Origin: a virus
DNA length: 46,099 nucleotides
IMG/VR virus record: IMGVR_UViG_3300017771_000020
Coordinates: 1-46,099 of that record
Strand: one strand, 5' to 3'
The position numbers and the translations under genes are program-made. The notes under the pieces are model-generated. The model was not told where the DNA came from and searched no databases. It saw only the letters and a program-made list of their open reading frames with translations. Of this stretch, positions 29,966 through 38,743 are shown one piece after another (positions within the stretch are counted from its first letter, which is position 1; each line of letters begins with the position of its first letter).

Positions 29966-31514
29966 AGACGGAATAAAACAAGAGTATGTAAAATGTGCTC
30001 TTGATCCAATATACTTCATGAAGGAGTACTGTTATATTCAGCATCCTGTCAAAGGAAAAATGAAATTTAACTTGTATCCATTTCAAGAAAAGACATTAGG
30101 GGCTTTAAAAGACCACGATTATAATATTATCTTAAAAGCGAGACAGCTAGGTATATCTACATTAAGTGCTGGCTACTCTCTATGGTTAATGAATTTTCAT
30201 TTAGACAAAAACATATTAGTAATTGCTACAAAACAAGAAGTTGCAAAAAATCTTGTAACTAAAGTAAGAGTAATGCACAAAGAATTACCTAATTGGTTAA
30301 AACAGGGTTGTGTAGAAGACAACAAATTATCTTTAAGATATAAGAACGGATCACAAATAAAGGCAATATCATCAACAGGTGAAGCAGGTAGATCTGAAGC
30401 ACTGTCTCTACTAATAATTGATGAGGCTGCATTTATTAAGAATATTGATGAGATATGGGGTGCAGCTCAACAAACATTAGCAACAGGTGGTAAGTGCATT
30501 GCATTGTCAACACCTAACGGAATGGGAAACTGGTTTCACAAGACATGGTCTTCTGCAGAAACAGGTGAAAATAATTTTAACTTTATTAGGCTACACTGGA
30601 CAGTACATCCTAATAGAGGGCAGCAGTGGAGAGATGATCAAAATGCGCTATTAGGACCAGACATGGCAGCACAAGAATGTGACTGTGACTTCATAAGCTC
30701 TGGACAAACTGTAATACCTGGCCCTATCTTAAAAGAGTATCAAGACAATTTTGTAACAAAATATACAGAAGATAGATACGGTGGAAATATGTGGATATGG
30801 AAACATCCAGAGCCTAGTAAAAAATATTTAATGTCTGCTGATGTTGCTCGTGGTGATGGAGCAGACTATTCTGCATTCCACATACTAGATTTAGAAACAC
30901 TAGAGCAGGTTGCAGAATATAAAGGAAAAGAAGATACTACAAGATATGCAAGTATATTAATGTCTGTAGCCACAGAATATAATGATGCCTTACTGGTTGT
31001 TGAAAATAACAATGTAGGTTGGGCAGTTTTACAGTCACTTATAGATAGAGACTATAAAAATTTATTTTGGATGAAAAAAGATTTAAAGTATGTTGACGCA
31101 AATAAGCAACATACAAACAAATATAGAAATGAAAACAAGTATATGGTGCCGGGATTTACAACAAGTATGAAAAGCAGGCCTCTAATAATTGAAAAGCTGG
31201 CACAATTTATTAGAGAGAAGTCAATTAAAATTAACTCAATAAGATTGGTAGAGGAATTATTTGTTTTTATATTTAATAATGGGAAAGCGGAAGCTCTTAA
31301 AGGATACAACGATGATTTGGTTATGAGTATGGCAATAGGACTTTGGATAAGAGAAACCGCACTAAAACTACATGCAGAAAATATTGCTCTACAAAGAGAA
31401 GCAATAAAAGGCGTAGATGCAAATTCAGGTGTCTATACCGTAGAGGAAGAAGAAGACTACGGTTGGAAGCAACATGTAGGAGACAAAAAAGAATCACTAA
31501 CTTGGTTAATATAA
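29943..31514 (+). CDS. 17: large terminase, packaging ATPase-nuclease (gp17-like)
   Basis: 523 residues with both gp17 domains. The ATPase has the Walker A-type KARQLGIST (65-73), Walker B LLIIDEAAF with Asp160 and Glu161, and the coupling motif CIALSTPNG. The nuclease has SADVARGDGADYS with Asp300, LLVVENNNVG, and NDDLVMSMAIGLW near the C terminus, supplying the acidic metal ligands of the RNase H fold. It pumps DNA into the prohead through the portal and cuts the concatemer. It is followed one base later by the portal gene; sheath and tube genes, which separate 17 and 20 in T4, are not between them. Confidence 0.93.
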   Translation: MKNSKKIRDGIKQEYVKCALDPIYFMKEYCYIQHPVKGKMKFNLYPFQEKTLGALKDHDYNIILKARQLGISTLSAGYSLWLMNFHLDKNILVIATKQEVAKNLVTKVRVMHKELPNWLKQGCVEDNKLSLRYKNGSQIKAISSTGEAGRSEALSLLIIDEAAFIKNIDEIWGAAQQTLATGGKCIALSTPNGMGNWFHKTWSSAETGENNFNFIRLHWTVHPNRGQQWRDDQNALLGPDMAAQECDCDFISSGQTVIPGPILKEYQDNFVTKYTEDRYGGNMWIWKHPEPSKKYLMSADVARGDGADYSAFHILDLETLEQVAEYKGKEDTTRYASILMSVATEYNDALLVVENNNVGWAVLQSLIDRDYKNLFWMKKDLKYVDANKQHTNKYRNENKYMVPGFTTSMKSRPLIIEKLAQFIREKSIKINSIRLVEELFVFIFNNGKAEALKGYNDDLVMSMAIGLWIRETALKLHAENIALQREAIKGVDANSGVYTVEEEEDYGWKQHVGDKKESLTWLI

Positions 31515-31515
31515 T

Positions 31516-33312
31516 ATGGCAAAACAAGATACATTTTACGATAGAATACAACGCTTATTTTCATCAAATGTTATAGTAAGAAACATAGGTGGAAAAAAGC
31601 TAAGAGTTATAGACACTGATGAAATTCAGGCTGGCTCTAAATCTTTAATGGATAGATACCAGAGGATGTTTTCAACACAAGGATCTGGTGGCTACATGCA
31701 ATTTGCAGGTGAGCTAGCAAAATCACAAAGACTGGCATTATTTAGAGACTATGAAGCAATGGATGATGATTCTATAATATCATCAGCATTAGACGTATAC
31801 GCAGATGAATCAACAATGAAATCTGAGTATGGCAATGTTTTAGAAATACAGTCTAATAACTCACAGATACACGAAATATTACATAACTTATTTTATGATA
31901 TTCTTAATATAGAGTTTAATTTATGGCCGTGGATAAGAAATCTTGTAAAGTATGGTGACTTTTTCTTACATTTAGAAATAAAAGAAAAATATGGAATTAT
32001 TAATGTTGCGCCATTTTCACCTTATGATATGGCAAGGATAGAAGGATATGATCCTGAAAACCCACACGCCGTAAAATTTGTAATGGATGCATCAGACCCA
32101 TCAGGTGGCGGCGGAAGAAAATCCAGAACAGAATTTGAAAATTTTGAAATAGCACACTTTAGAATGTTATCAGATTCGAACTATATACCTTACGGAAAGT
32201 CTATGATCGAAGGGGGTAGAAAAGTTTGGAAACAATTAAGTCTTATGGAAGATGCTATGTTGATTCATAGAATTATGAGAGCACCAGAAAAAAGAATTTT
32301 TAAGATTGATATTGGTAACTTACCACCAAGTGAAGTAGACAGCTACATGAAGCGTATTATGGACAAGATGAAAAAAGCTCCTGTTGTAGACGAACAAACA
32401 GGTCAGTATAATTTAAAGTATAATATGCAAAACATTACTGAAGACTTTTATCTACCAGTTCGTGGTGGTGATAGCGGAACTCAAATTGAATCACTACCTG
32501 GCTTGACTTATGAAGCTGTTGAAGATATTGAGTACTTAAGAAATAGAATGCTAGCTGCATTAAAAATACCAAAAGCTTTCTTAGGATATGAAGAAGGAAT
32601 AGGGTCAAAAGCAACACTTGCTGCAGAAGATGTTCGTTTTGCAAGAACAATAGAAAGAGTCCAGAGAATAGTTATCAGTGAGCTAACTAAAATAGCAGTA
32701 GCTCATTTATATTCTCAGGGATATACAGATGCCGCATTAGTTGATTTTGATTTGAACCTAACAAATCCTTCTACAATATATGAGCAAGAAAGACTAGAAC
32801 TATGGGAAAAGAAAAATACTATTGCCAGAGATATGAAAGCAGAAGCACTAGTATCTAAGCAATGGATATATGATAATGTATTTAACTTTACTGCAGAGGA
32901 TATTTCAAAAATACAAAAAGAAGTAATTGAAGATAAGAAGCAAGAATTTAGACTTTCAACAATAGAAAATGAAGGATCTGATCCTGCAAACCCACCACAG
33001 ACAGACCAAATGGATAGTTCTCCTAGAAAAAAAGAGAAGAAAAAAGAAGATGAGAAAAGAGTATCTAGCAGAGACGTTGAAGACAGAGAAACTTATGGTG
33101 TAAGAGATGTGTTGGGTAAGTATGATTATGCTCATTCAACAAAAAAAGACAATACACCTAGCATAGGCCATAATCATAGAAAAAGCCCACTAGCGTTAGC
33201 ACACTTTGACAGAATCAAAAAAGATTTTGAAAACAAAGAGAAGAAAATGCTTAATGAGGTAGAAAAAATTGAAGATAAGCTGGAGAATAAAAATAATGGC
33301 AAAAACAAATAA
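31516..33312 (+). CDS. 20: portal protein (gp20-like)
   Basis: 598 residues, close to T4 gp20 in size. The N-terminal and central regions show portal features: SALDVYADESTMKSEYGNVL, FNLWPWIRNLVKYGDFFLHL, and APFSPYDMARIEGYDPEN, followed by MIHRIMRAPEKRIFKIDIGN and a stem/clip region with PVRGGDSGTQIESLPG. The C terminus is acidic and Lys-rich, possibly disordered (about 495-598). Twelve copies form the DNA channel at one head vertex, dock the terminase and start prohead assembly. Placement between terminase and protease genes agrees. Confidence 0.93.
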   Translation: MAKQDTFYDRIQRLFSSNVIVRNIGGKKLRVIDTDEIQAGSKSLMDRYQRMFSTQGSGGYMQFAGELAKSQRLALFRDYEAMDDDSIISSALDVYADESTMKSEYGNVLEIQSNNSQIHEILHNLFYDILNIEFNLWPWIRNLVKYGDFFLHLEIKEKYGIINVAPFSPYDMARIEGYDPENPHAVKFVMDASDPSGGGGRKSRTEFENFEIAHFRMLSDSNYIPYGKSMIEGGRKVWKQLSLMEDAMLIHRIMRAPEKRIFKIDIGNLPPSEVDSYMKRIMDKMKKAPVVDEQTGQYNLKYNMQNITEDFYLPVRGGDSGTQIESLPGLTYEAVEDIEYLRNRMLAALKIPKAFLGYEEGIGSKATLAAEDVRFARTIERVQRIVISELTKIAVAHLYSQGYTDAALVDFDLNLTNPSTIYEQERLELWEKKNTIARDMKAEALVSKQWIYDNVFNFTAEDISKIQKEVIEDKKQEFRLSTIENEGSDPANPPQTDQMDSSPRKKEKKKEDEKRVSSRDVEDRETYGVRDVLGKYDYAHSTKKDNTPSIGHNHRKSPLALAHFDRIKKDFENKEKKMLNEVEKIEDKLENKNNGKNK

Positions 33313-33316
33313 CTTT

Positions 33317-33325
33317 ATATTTATA
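33317..33325 (+). promoter_or_regulatory. ATATTTATA motif upstream of 33351 gene
   Basis: An exact ATATTTATA lies in the 38-base gap after the portal gene, 25 bases before the next ATG. The same nine bases recur in gaps before gp22, the neck gene and a fibre gene. Promoter role inferred. Confidence 0.35.
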
Positions 33326-33350
33326 GACGATAACTTAGCTAAGGGTTTAA

Positions 33351-34190
33351 ATGAAGCATTCTAAATACAGAAATACAGGGCTTTTATTTGAATTGCTGAC
33401 AAGGCAAATTACTACTGACATTTTAAACAATGAAAGCAGTTCTAAAGCATCAGCAATACTAAAAAAGCATTTTAATAAGAAATCACAACTTTTTAAAGAG
33501 AACCAGCTTTTTAATGTTATACTTGAGTCTAAGTTCAAAGACGAAAATAAAGCAACTCATCTTGTAGAGACAACACAAAAAGCATATTCAAAAGTTATTA
33601 ATTTAAAGAATATTAAAATAGAAAAGTATAACTTAATAAAAAGTATAAAAGAAAATTTTAATTTAGAAGATTTTTTCAAGTCTAGAGTAACTAATTATCG
33701 ACTTCTTGCAGCTATACATAACGTTATATCTGAAAATTATGAAAATCCAGTTGTAAGTTCTAAAAGCCACTTTACACTTTTAGAGTATATGACAAGGAAA
33801 TCAGAGAGTAAAGAATCAGAAATACTTCAGTCTCTTAGAAAAGAAAATAAAGACTTAAGACATATAACATATAAGATTCTTGTAGAAAAATTTAACAACA
33901 AATATAAGTCTCTTAATAAAGAGCAAAAAGATGTACTAAGAGAATACATAAATAATATTACCAGCACATCAGGCCTTAGCGACTTTTTAGAGGGCAGATT
34001 TAAAGACATATCTTTTAATCTTAAAAAGCAGCTTCCAAAAATAGAAGATAAAGTCATTAAGATAAAAATTAAAGAATGTATTAATTTAGTTAACAAAACA
34101 AAATTTAAAAATACAGAATCAACTGTAAATGTACTAAAGCTGATGAGATTTTATCAGTTATTAGAGGATGTAAAGAATGCAACTAGATAA
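33351..34190 (+). CDS. conserved-context hypothetical protein between portal and protease
   Basis: 279 residues, mostly helical and basic, starting MKHSKYRNTGLLFELLTRQI. A protein with this opening is, from memory, regularly found at this place in marine T4-like head cassettes, but its function is unknown. No catalytic or membrane motif is seen. Asn/Lys/Ser-rich helices (ILKKHFNKKSQLFKENQLF) suggest a structural or assembly role. It overlaps the next gene by 14 bases, which argues for shared stoichiometry with the head core proteins. Confidence 0.6.
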   Translation: MKHSKYRNTGLLFELLTRQITTDILNNESSSKASAILKKHFNKKSQLFKENQLFNVILESKFKDENKATHLVETTQKAYSKVINLKNIKIEKYNLIKSIKENFNLEDFFKSRVTNYRLLAAIHNVISENYENPVVSSKSHFTLLEYMTRKSESKESEILQSLRKENKDLRHITYKILVEKFNNKYKSLNKEQKDVLREYINNITSTSGLSDFLEGRFKDISFNLKKQLPKIEDKVIKIKIKECINLVNKTKFKNTESTVNVLKLMRFYQLLEDVKNATR

Positions 34191-34605
34191 GCTAAGAGAG
34201 TTTATAAGAGAGCTTATTAAAAAAGAACTAGCAGAAGCCAGTGTTACAGGTGGAATTGATGGAGGTGCAGGACAGCCAAAAACACCTTACGCATTTAAAA
34301 ATCCAAAAGATGACGATAAAGATGAAGACGAATTAAAATTATCAGATGGTATGTCAATTGTAAAAGAAAATTACTACGCATGGAGAAATGATGACTCTAT
34401 GTCAACAAAGCAAAAATTAGCAAAGTCTATGACAGAAATAAGAGATGGTATAACAATGCTAGAAAGAGCAGTAAAATATAATGTTAAACTTAAAAACGAA
34501 ATGAGATTTGAGTCTGATAGCTATATGAAACGAACAAAAAACGCTCTTGGTAAAATATCAGAAAAACTTTTAAGACTTTCAGCAAGAGTAAAGGACATGG
34601 TATAA
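34177..34605 (+). CDS. putative prohead core or internal protein (position of T4 gp67/68)
   Basis: 142 residues. The N terminus MQLDKLREFIRELIKKEL followed by AEAS is an amphipathic helix with two possible gp21 sites, FIRE-L (residue 12) and LAE-A (residue 20), the second an especially good match to the T4 rule. A Gly/Asp-rich linker follows, then a helical C-terminal region (TKQKLAKSMTEIRDGITMLE). It lies just before the protease gene, where T4 has the small core proteins 67 and 68, so a core role is likely, though sequence similarity to those is not evident. Confidence 0.55.
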   Translation: MQLDKLREFIRELIKKELAEASVTGGIDGGAGQPKTPYAFKNPKDDDKDEDELKLSDGMSIVKENYYAWRNDDSMSTKQKLAKSMTEIRDGITMLERAVKYNVKLKNEMRFESDSYMKRTKNALGKISEKLLRLSARVKDMV

Positions 34606-35192
34606 TGGAAAAACAATTATTAGTCAACACAATTCCTTTTGATATATCAAGAGAGAAGATTCAAGAGTCTATAAATACTAATGGCAAGCTTGTTGTGAAG
34701 GGTGTATTACAAAGAGCAGAAGCTAAAAATCAAAATGGTAGAGTTTACCCAAGAGAAATACTCGTAAGAGAGGCTAAAAAATACACATCTGAGTTTATAA
34801 AAGAACGAAGAGCTATGGGTGAATTAGATCATCCAGACTCATCAGTAGTTAATTTACAAAATGTATCACATAATGTATTAGAAATGCATTGGTCAGGAAA
34901 TGATTTAGTAGGAACTGTTGAAGTCTTATCCACACCAGCAGGAAACATTTTAAAAGAATTATTTAAAGGCGGAATCAAATTAGGTATAAGCTCTAGAGGC
35001 TTAGGATCAATAAAACAAGAATCTGCAGGTGATGAAGTACAAGGCGACTTTGAATTAATAGCATTCGATTTCGTATCAAACCCTTCAACACACGGCGCTT
35101 TTCTAAGTCCAGTTAATGAATCAGTTCAAAAAGTTGATCGTAAGTGGACAAAAGTAGAGACATCAATAAGAAATATTTTAACAGGAAAATAA
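34605..35192 (+). CDS. 21: prohead core protease (gp21-like)
   Basis: 195 residues. Motifs of the T4 gp21 (peptidase S77) family are visible: LVVKGVLQRAEAKNQNGRVY, RRAMGELDHPDSS with catalytic His76, and GGIKLGISSRGLGSI with the nucleophile Ser (129 or 130). The C-terminal part (IAFDFVSNPSTHGA) is also typical. The enzyme sits in the prohead core, removes leaders from the capsid protein and internal proteins after [LI]xE, and degrades the scaffold, making room for DNA. This makes it the expected processor of the leader-bearing proteins in this window. Confidence 0.9.
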   Translation: MEKQLLVNTIPFDISREKIQESINTNGKLVVKGVLQRAEAKNQNGRVYPREILVREAKKYTSEFIKERRAMGELDHPDSSVVNLQNVSHNVLEMHWSGNDLVGTVEVLSTPAGNILKELFKGGIKLGISSRGLGSIKQESAGDEVQGDFELIAFDFVSNPSTHGAFLSPVNESVQKVDRKWTKVETSIRNILTGK

Positions 35193-35193
35193 T

Positions 35194-35676
35194 ATGAAGC
35201 TAAAAGACATTATAAAAGAAGAACTAGGTGGATTCGTAGGTTTATCACCAATTCATAAGTTAGAAAGCAAAGTTGTTGAACAAGACAATGCTTCCCTTCT
35301 TAAAATTGCCAAAGAGTTAGTAGCAAAAGAACAAGACGATAAGCTTATGAATAGAGAAGATCTTATAAGTAGTGTCAATGAGTTTTCTTCATATGGTCCG
35401 TCAATATACAAAAAGCATAATCTTGCTGAAGTAGCTAAAAAGTTTAGTGAAATCGCAGCAGCAGCACAAAAACATGTTGTTTCTGAAACAGAAGATTGGT
35501 TTGATAGAGTTACAGTTCAGAGAAATATGACTGATCTTAAAAAACAGGCAGGCCAATTTAATAAAATTGCTAATGAAGCACAAGCAATGCAAGACAGGAT
35601 GGCAGCTTTATATGAAGATATGGGCGGAATATTAAATCGTTATTTTGAAATTAAAGAGATACAAAAAGAGGACTAA
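35194..35676 (+). CDS. putative head core/cargo protein with LKDIIKE leader
   Basis: 160 residues beginning MKLKDIIKE-E, closely related to the MIKLKDLLKE leader of genes 4-28 kb away, with IKE ending at residue 9. The body is an extended helical protein (AAAAQKHVVSETEDWF and FNKIANEAQAMQDRMAALYE), suggesting a coiled-coil core component. It lies between protease and ribosomal S21 genes in the head cassette, which strengthens the reading of this leader type as a capsid-targeting tag. Family not recognised. Confidence 0.6.
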   Translation: MKLKDIIKEELGGFVGLSPIHKLESKVVEQDNASLLKIAKELVAKEQDDKLMNREDLISSVNEFSSYGPSIYKKHNLAEVAKKFSEIAAAAQKHVVSETEDWFDRVTVQRNMTDLKKQAGQFNKIANEAQAMQDRMAALYEDMGGILNRYFEIKEIQKED

Positions 35677-35874
35677 ATGGCTATAGAAGTTAAGGTTATA
35701 AACAACAAGATAGAGTTTGCACTTAGAAAATTTAAAAAGAAAGTAAAAGATTCAGGTATACTACATGAATTACAAGAACGTCAGTTCTATGTAAAACCCT
35801 CAGCAATAAAAAGAGACAGAAGAGCTAAGGGTAGATTAAGGGCACAAATACGTTCAAAAAAAGCGTTACTTTAA
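35677..35874 (+). CDS. rpsU: phage-encoded ribosomal protein bS21
   Basis: 65 residues. The body KIEFALRKFKKKVKDSGILH followed by ELQERQFYVKPSAIKR and a basic tail matches bacterial S21, including the (F/Y)E-ALR-(R/K)FK start, the E-x-(R/Q)-x-x-(E/Q)FY-x-KPS centre and the Arg/Lys end. S21 binds the 30S subunit near the 16S 3' end and aids initiation. Phage S21 copies are known from marine phages and are proposed to replace the host protein and favour phage mRNAs. Here it lies inside the head cassette, one base after the preceding stop, implying late, high expression. The C terminus is a little shorter than most host versions. Confidence 0.9.
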   Translation: MAIEVKVINNKIEFALRKFKKKVKDSGILHELQERQFYVKPSAIKRDRRAKGRLRAQIRSKKALL

Positions 35875-35886
35875 AATATATCTAGT

Positions 35887-35895
35887 ATATTTATA
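35887..35895 (+). promoter_or_regulatory. ATATTTATA motif upstream of scaffold and capsid genes
   Basis: An exact ATATTTATA lies just after the S21 gene in the 125-base gap, 104 bases before the scaffold start. This is the longest leader of the five copies and would place a hairpin and the AAAGGAGAA site on the transcript. Promoter role inferred. Confidence 0.35.
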
Positions 35896-35908
35896 TCTAA
35901 ATCTAATG

Positions 35909-35927
35909 CACCTACATTCGTTAGGTG
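35909..35927 (+). other. hairpin in the scaffold/capsid mRNA leader
   Basis: CACCTA (35909-35914) and TAGGTG (35922-35927) are perfect inverted repeats around a seven-base loop. There is no following T-run, so it is not an intrinsic terminator. It could stabilise or regulate the late mRNA for the abundant scaffold and capsid proteins. Confidence 0.4.
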
Positions 35928-35999
35928 TTCCTAATTAATCGAACCTGATTATAGTTCCCAATAACTATACAATGTAAAACCTCTTAAAGGAGAATCCAA

Positions 36000-36998
36000 A
36001 TGGATAAATTATTGCAAGATGCAATTGCTGATGCAAAAGCAGTACGCGAAACTGCGTTAGCAAATGCTAAACTAGCACTCGAAGAGGCCTTTACTCCACA
36101 TCTGAAATCAATGCTTTCTAAAAAGCTACAAGCTGAAACAGAAGGCGAAGATGAGGAATCACACGATGAGAGTGTCGAAGTAGAAGAAGCTATGGAAGAC
36201 GAAGACGAAGAATCTAAGGACGAGTCCGTAGAGGAAACGAATGAGGAAGCTGTAGAAGAAACTATGGAAGACGAGGATGAAGAGAAGAAGGACGAAGTAT
36301 ACAATGACGAAGAAATGGAAGACGAAGGTATGCATGATGAAGAAATGGAAGACGAAGAGTCTGAAATGGAAGACGAAGCACCTGAAGATGACGAAGACGA
36401 CGACATTGGCGAAGTCCTTAAGCAGTTAGAGGCCGAAATGGCTGACGAAGATGAAGATCATAAAGAAGAAGGCTACCACGGAGAAGAAGAAGACGAGAAA
36501 GATGAGTCTGTTTCTGAAGAAATGGAAGACGAAGATGAAGACATGGATGAAGAAATCGATCTTGATGAGATCATCAAAGCTCTAACTGAGGAAGATGAAG
36601 AAGAGGAAGAAGAAGAAAAAGCTGAAGAAGCTATGGTACCTGCTGCTGAACTCGATGAGTACAGACAAACAGTACAGTATCTGAAAGATAAGCTTTCTGA
36701 AGTTAATCTTCTTAACGCAAAGCTACTTTATACTAACAAGTTATTCAGAAGCAGAAATGTATCTGAAGAGCAAAAGATGAAAGTTATCGAACAATTTGAC
36801 AGAGCTGCTAACGTACGCGAAGTTAAACTTGTTTTTACAACTTTCGCTGAATCTATTGCACGTAAGCCTGTTAATGAGTCAGCTAAGCGCGTTTCTAAAG
36901 CTTCTAAACCAGTAGCTTCTACTGAATCTAAAAAACCGATCATCGGTGAAAATACGGACTTCAAAAGCCGTATGAAGAAACTAGCTAACATTATTTAA
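36000..36998 (+). CDS. 22: prohead core scaffold (gp22-like)
   Basis: 332 residues. The N-terminal helix (DKLLQDAIADAKAVRETALA) is followed by a very acidic, low-complexity region (about 48-217) of repeated E/D/M blocks such as EEAMEDEDEE. The C-terminal helical region has DEYRQTVQYLKDKLSEVNLL and FRSRNVSEEQKMKVIEQFDR, features of T4-like gp22. It forms the inner core around which gp23 assembles and is later cut to peptides by gp21; LEE-A and other sites are present. It lies directly before the capsid gene with an AAAGGAGAA site. The acidic block is longer than in T4. Confidence 0.85.
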   Translation: MDKLLQDAIADAKAVRETALANAKLALEEAFTPHLKSMLSKKLQAETEGEDEESHDESVEVEEAMEDEDEESKDESVEETNEEAVEETMEDEDEEKKDEVYNDEEMEDEGMHDEEMEDEESEMEDEAPEDDEDDDIGEVLKQLEAEMADEDEDHKEEGYHGEEEDEKDESVSEEMEDEDEDMDEEIDLDEIIKALTEEDEEEEEEEKAEEAMVPAAELDEYRQTVQYLKDKLSEVNLLNAKLLYTNKLFRSRNVSEEQKMKVIEQFDRAANVREVKLVFTTFAESIARKPVNESAKRVSKASKPVASTESKKPIIGENTDFKSRMKKLANII

Positions 36999-37011
36999 TT
37001 GGAGAAACTCA

Positions 37012-38616
37012 ATGTCTTATAACAATCAATTGAAAGACGTAATGGGCGGATACAATCCTCATAATGAGCTTCTATCTTCCTCTCGTAAATTGGTTTCTAA
37101 ATGGGAGCCAACAGGTCTTTTAGAAGGTCTAAATACAGAGAGTGAAAGTGCCGGTATGGCTGTTCTCTTGGAAAACCAAGCAAAACAGTTAATCGACGAA
37201 GCTTCACAGGTGGGAACTTCAGCAAATCAAGAACAGTGGAGCGGTGTTGCTCTACCATTAGTTCGTAGAATTTTTGCTGAACTATCATCACAGGAATTTG
37301 TTTCTGTTCAACCAATGAACTTACCTAGTGGTCTAATTTTTTACTTAGACTTCAAGTATGGTTCAACACAACAGGCTGGAAAATTACACGCGAAGAGCAC
37401 AGATCTTCACGGTAATACTTCTAGTTCTGGCGACCCTAGTGGCGGTCTTTATGGCGCCGGTAAATGGGGTTATTCTATAAATGACAAGAACGCATCAGCT
37501 ACAGTTGCTATCGCAGCTTCTGCATCTGCTGCAGACGTACGTCATGACGCTAACCTATCAGCTTCTGCTGTTGCTGGTGAACTTTCACTAGTTACTTTTA
37601 CAGCTCCTGCTGATGGTGACAAAGACGGTGTCAAGGCATGGTCAATTACTGGTTCAGCTGCTGTTAAAGTTGCTGCATTCTATCCAGCATTCACATCTAT
37701 TAGCGGTAATACCGTTACTATGATCGTTTCTGGTTCGCTTGCTAATACTAACACAGTTGACGTACAGTATCATGCTGCACCTGGTGAAACATCACGTGGT
37801 GACTTCGAAACTTCATTTGCTTCTGAAGGATCTAATCCTGAAGAAGACAATATAGGTATACCAGAAGTCGACATACAGATGAAGTCAATCGCTATTACTG
37901 CAAAAACACGTAAGTTAAAAGCTGTATGGACTCCTGAGCTAGCTCAAGACCTTAACGCTTATCACGCTGTTGATGCTGAAGCAGAATTGACTGCTATGCT
38001 TTCTGAATACGTTTCTATGGAAATAGATTTGGAAATCATCGACATGTTAAAACTTGGTGCTTCTGCTAAAACCGAAAACTGGTCTGCTAAAGTTGGTTAT
38101 GAAATCAACGCTGCAGGTTCTGCTTTCGAAAGCACAGCTGCTAACGCTTCTGCTTACACAAAAGGTGAGTGGTTCCAAACTCTTGGTAACAAGATACAGT
38201 CAGTTTCTAATGCAATCCACAAGAAGACATTACGTGGTGGTGCTAATTTCATGGTGATCTCACCTGAAGTTGCTACTATCATCGAGTCTATCCCAGGATT
38301 CGCTAGCGATTCTGATGGGGACGCAACTAAGTCCTACGCAATGGGTGTACAGAAGATTGGTGCATTAAATAACAGGTTTAACGTTTATAAGAACCCATAC
38401 TTACAAGATGATCAGATTCTTGTTGGTTTTAGAGGTGCTCAGTTCCTTGAAACAGGTGCTGTTTATGCTCCTTACGTTCCTATGATCTTAACACCAGTTG
38501 TTTATGATCCAACTAACTTCACTCCTCGTAGAGGCGTGATGACAAGATATGCGAAGAAGATGGTTCGTCCGGAATTCTACGGTCTTGTTAACGTTGCTGA
38601 TTCAGGACTTGTGTAA
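37012..38616 (+). CDS. 23: major capsid protein (gp23-like)
   Basis: 534 residues, close to T4 gp23. WSGVALPLVRRIFAELSSQE, NLPSGLIFYLDFKYG and the C-terminal FTPRRGVMTRYAKKMVRPEF are family features of the HK97-fold T4 capsid protein. The N terminus is a probable propeptide: KQLIDE-A ends at residue 63, matching the gp21 rule and near the known T4 cut at residue 65. A Ser/Ala/Gly insertion region around 150-250 probably forms a surface domain. Codon use is visibly richer in GCT/GTT/TCT than neighbouring genes, as expected for the most abundant phage protein. GGAGAA precedes the start. Confidence 0.93.
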   Translation: MSYNNQLKDVMGGYNPHNELLSSSRKLVSKWEPTGLLEGLNTESESAGMAVLLENQAKQLIDEASQVGTSANQEQWSGVALPLVRRIFAELSSQEFVSVQPMNLPSGLIFYLDFKYGSTQQAGKLHAKSTDLHGNTSSSGDPSGGLYGAGKWGYSINDKNASATVAIAASASAADVRHDANLSASAVAGELSLVTFTAPADGDKDGVKAWSITGSAAVKVAAFYPAFTSISGNTVTMIVSGSLANTNTVDVQYHAAPGETSRGDFETSFASEGSNPEEDNIGIPEVDIQMKSIAITAKTRKLKAVWTPELAQDLNAYHAVDAEAELTAMLSEYVSMEIDLEIIDMLKLGASAKTENWSAKVGYEINAAGSAFESTAANASAYTKGEWFQTLGNKIQSVSNAIHKKTLRGGANFMVISPEVATIIESIPGFASDSDGDATKSYAMGVQKIGALNNRFNVYKNPYLQDDQILVGFRGAQFLETGAVYAPYVPMILTPVVYDPTNFTPRRGVMTRYAKKMVRPEFYGLVNVADSGLV

Positions 38617-38646
38617 GCTAATTTAGCTTTTTAAGTCTTAATCTAG

Positions 38647-38677
38647 AAAAAGGGGCTCTTGTTTGGGCCCCTTTTTT
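38647..38677 (+). terminator. Rho-independent terminator after the capsid gene
   Basis: AAAAAGGGGC (38647-38656) pairs perfectly with GCCCCTTTTT (38667-38676) around a ten-base loop and ends in a run of six T. It is by far the most GC-rich stem in the window and closes the head transcription unit. Confidence 0.9.
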
Positions 38678-38705
38678 GTTTTCGTAATCTATTCCCAATT
38701 ACACG

Positions 38706-38714
38706 ATATTTATA
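38706..38714 (+). promoter_or_regulatory. ATATTTATA motif upstream of the neck gene
   Basis: An exact ATATTTATA lies 29 bases before the ATG at 38744 and downstream of the capsid terminator, a place where a new promoter is required. This is the best-supported copy for a promoter role. Confidence 0.45.
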
Positions 38715-38743
38715 AAAGGAAACATTTCTAATCGGAGAATAAA

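Noticed and set aside
35984-36406. Minus-strand frame of 140 residues made almost only of Ser
   Set aside because: It is the complement of the GAA/GAT/GAG codons of the acidic scaffold region; not a gene.
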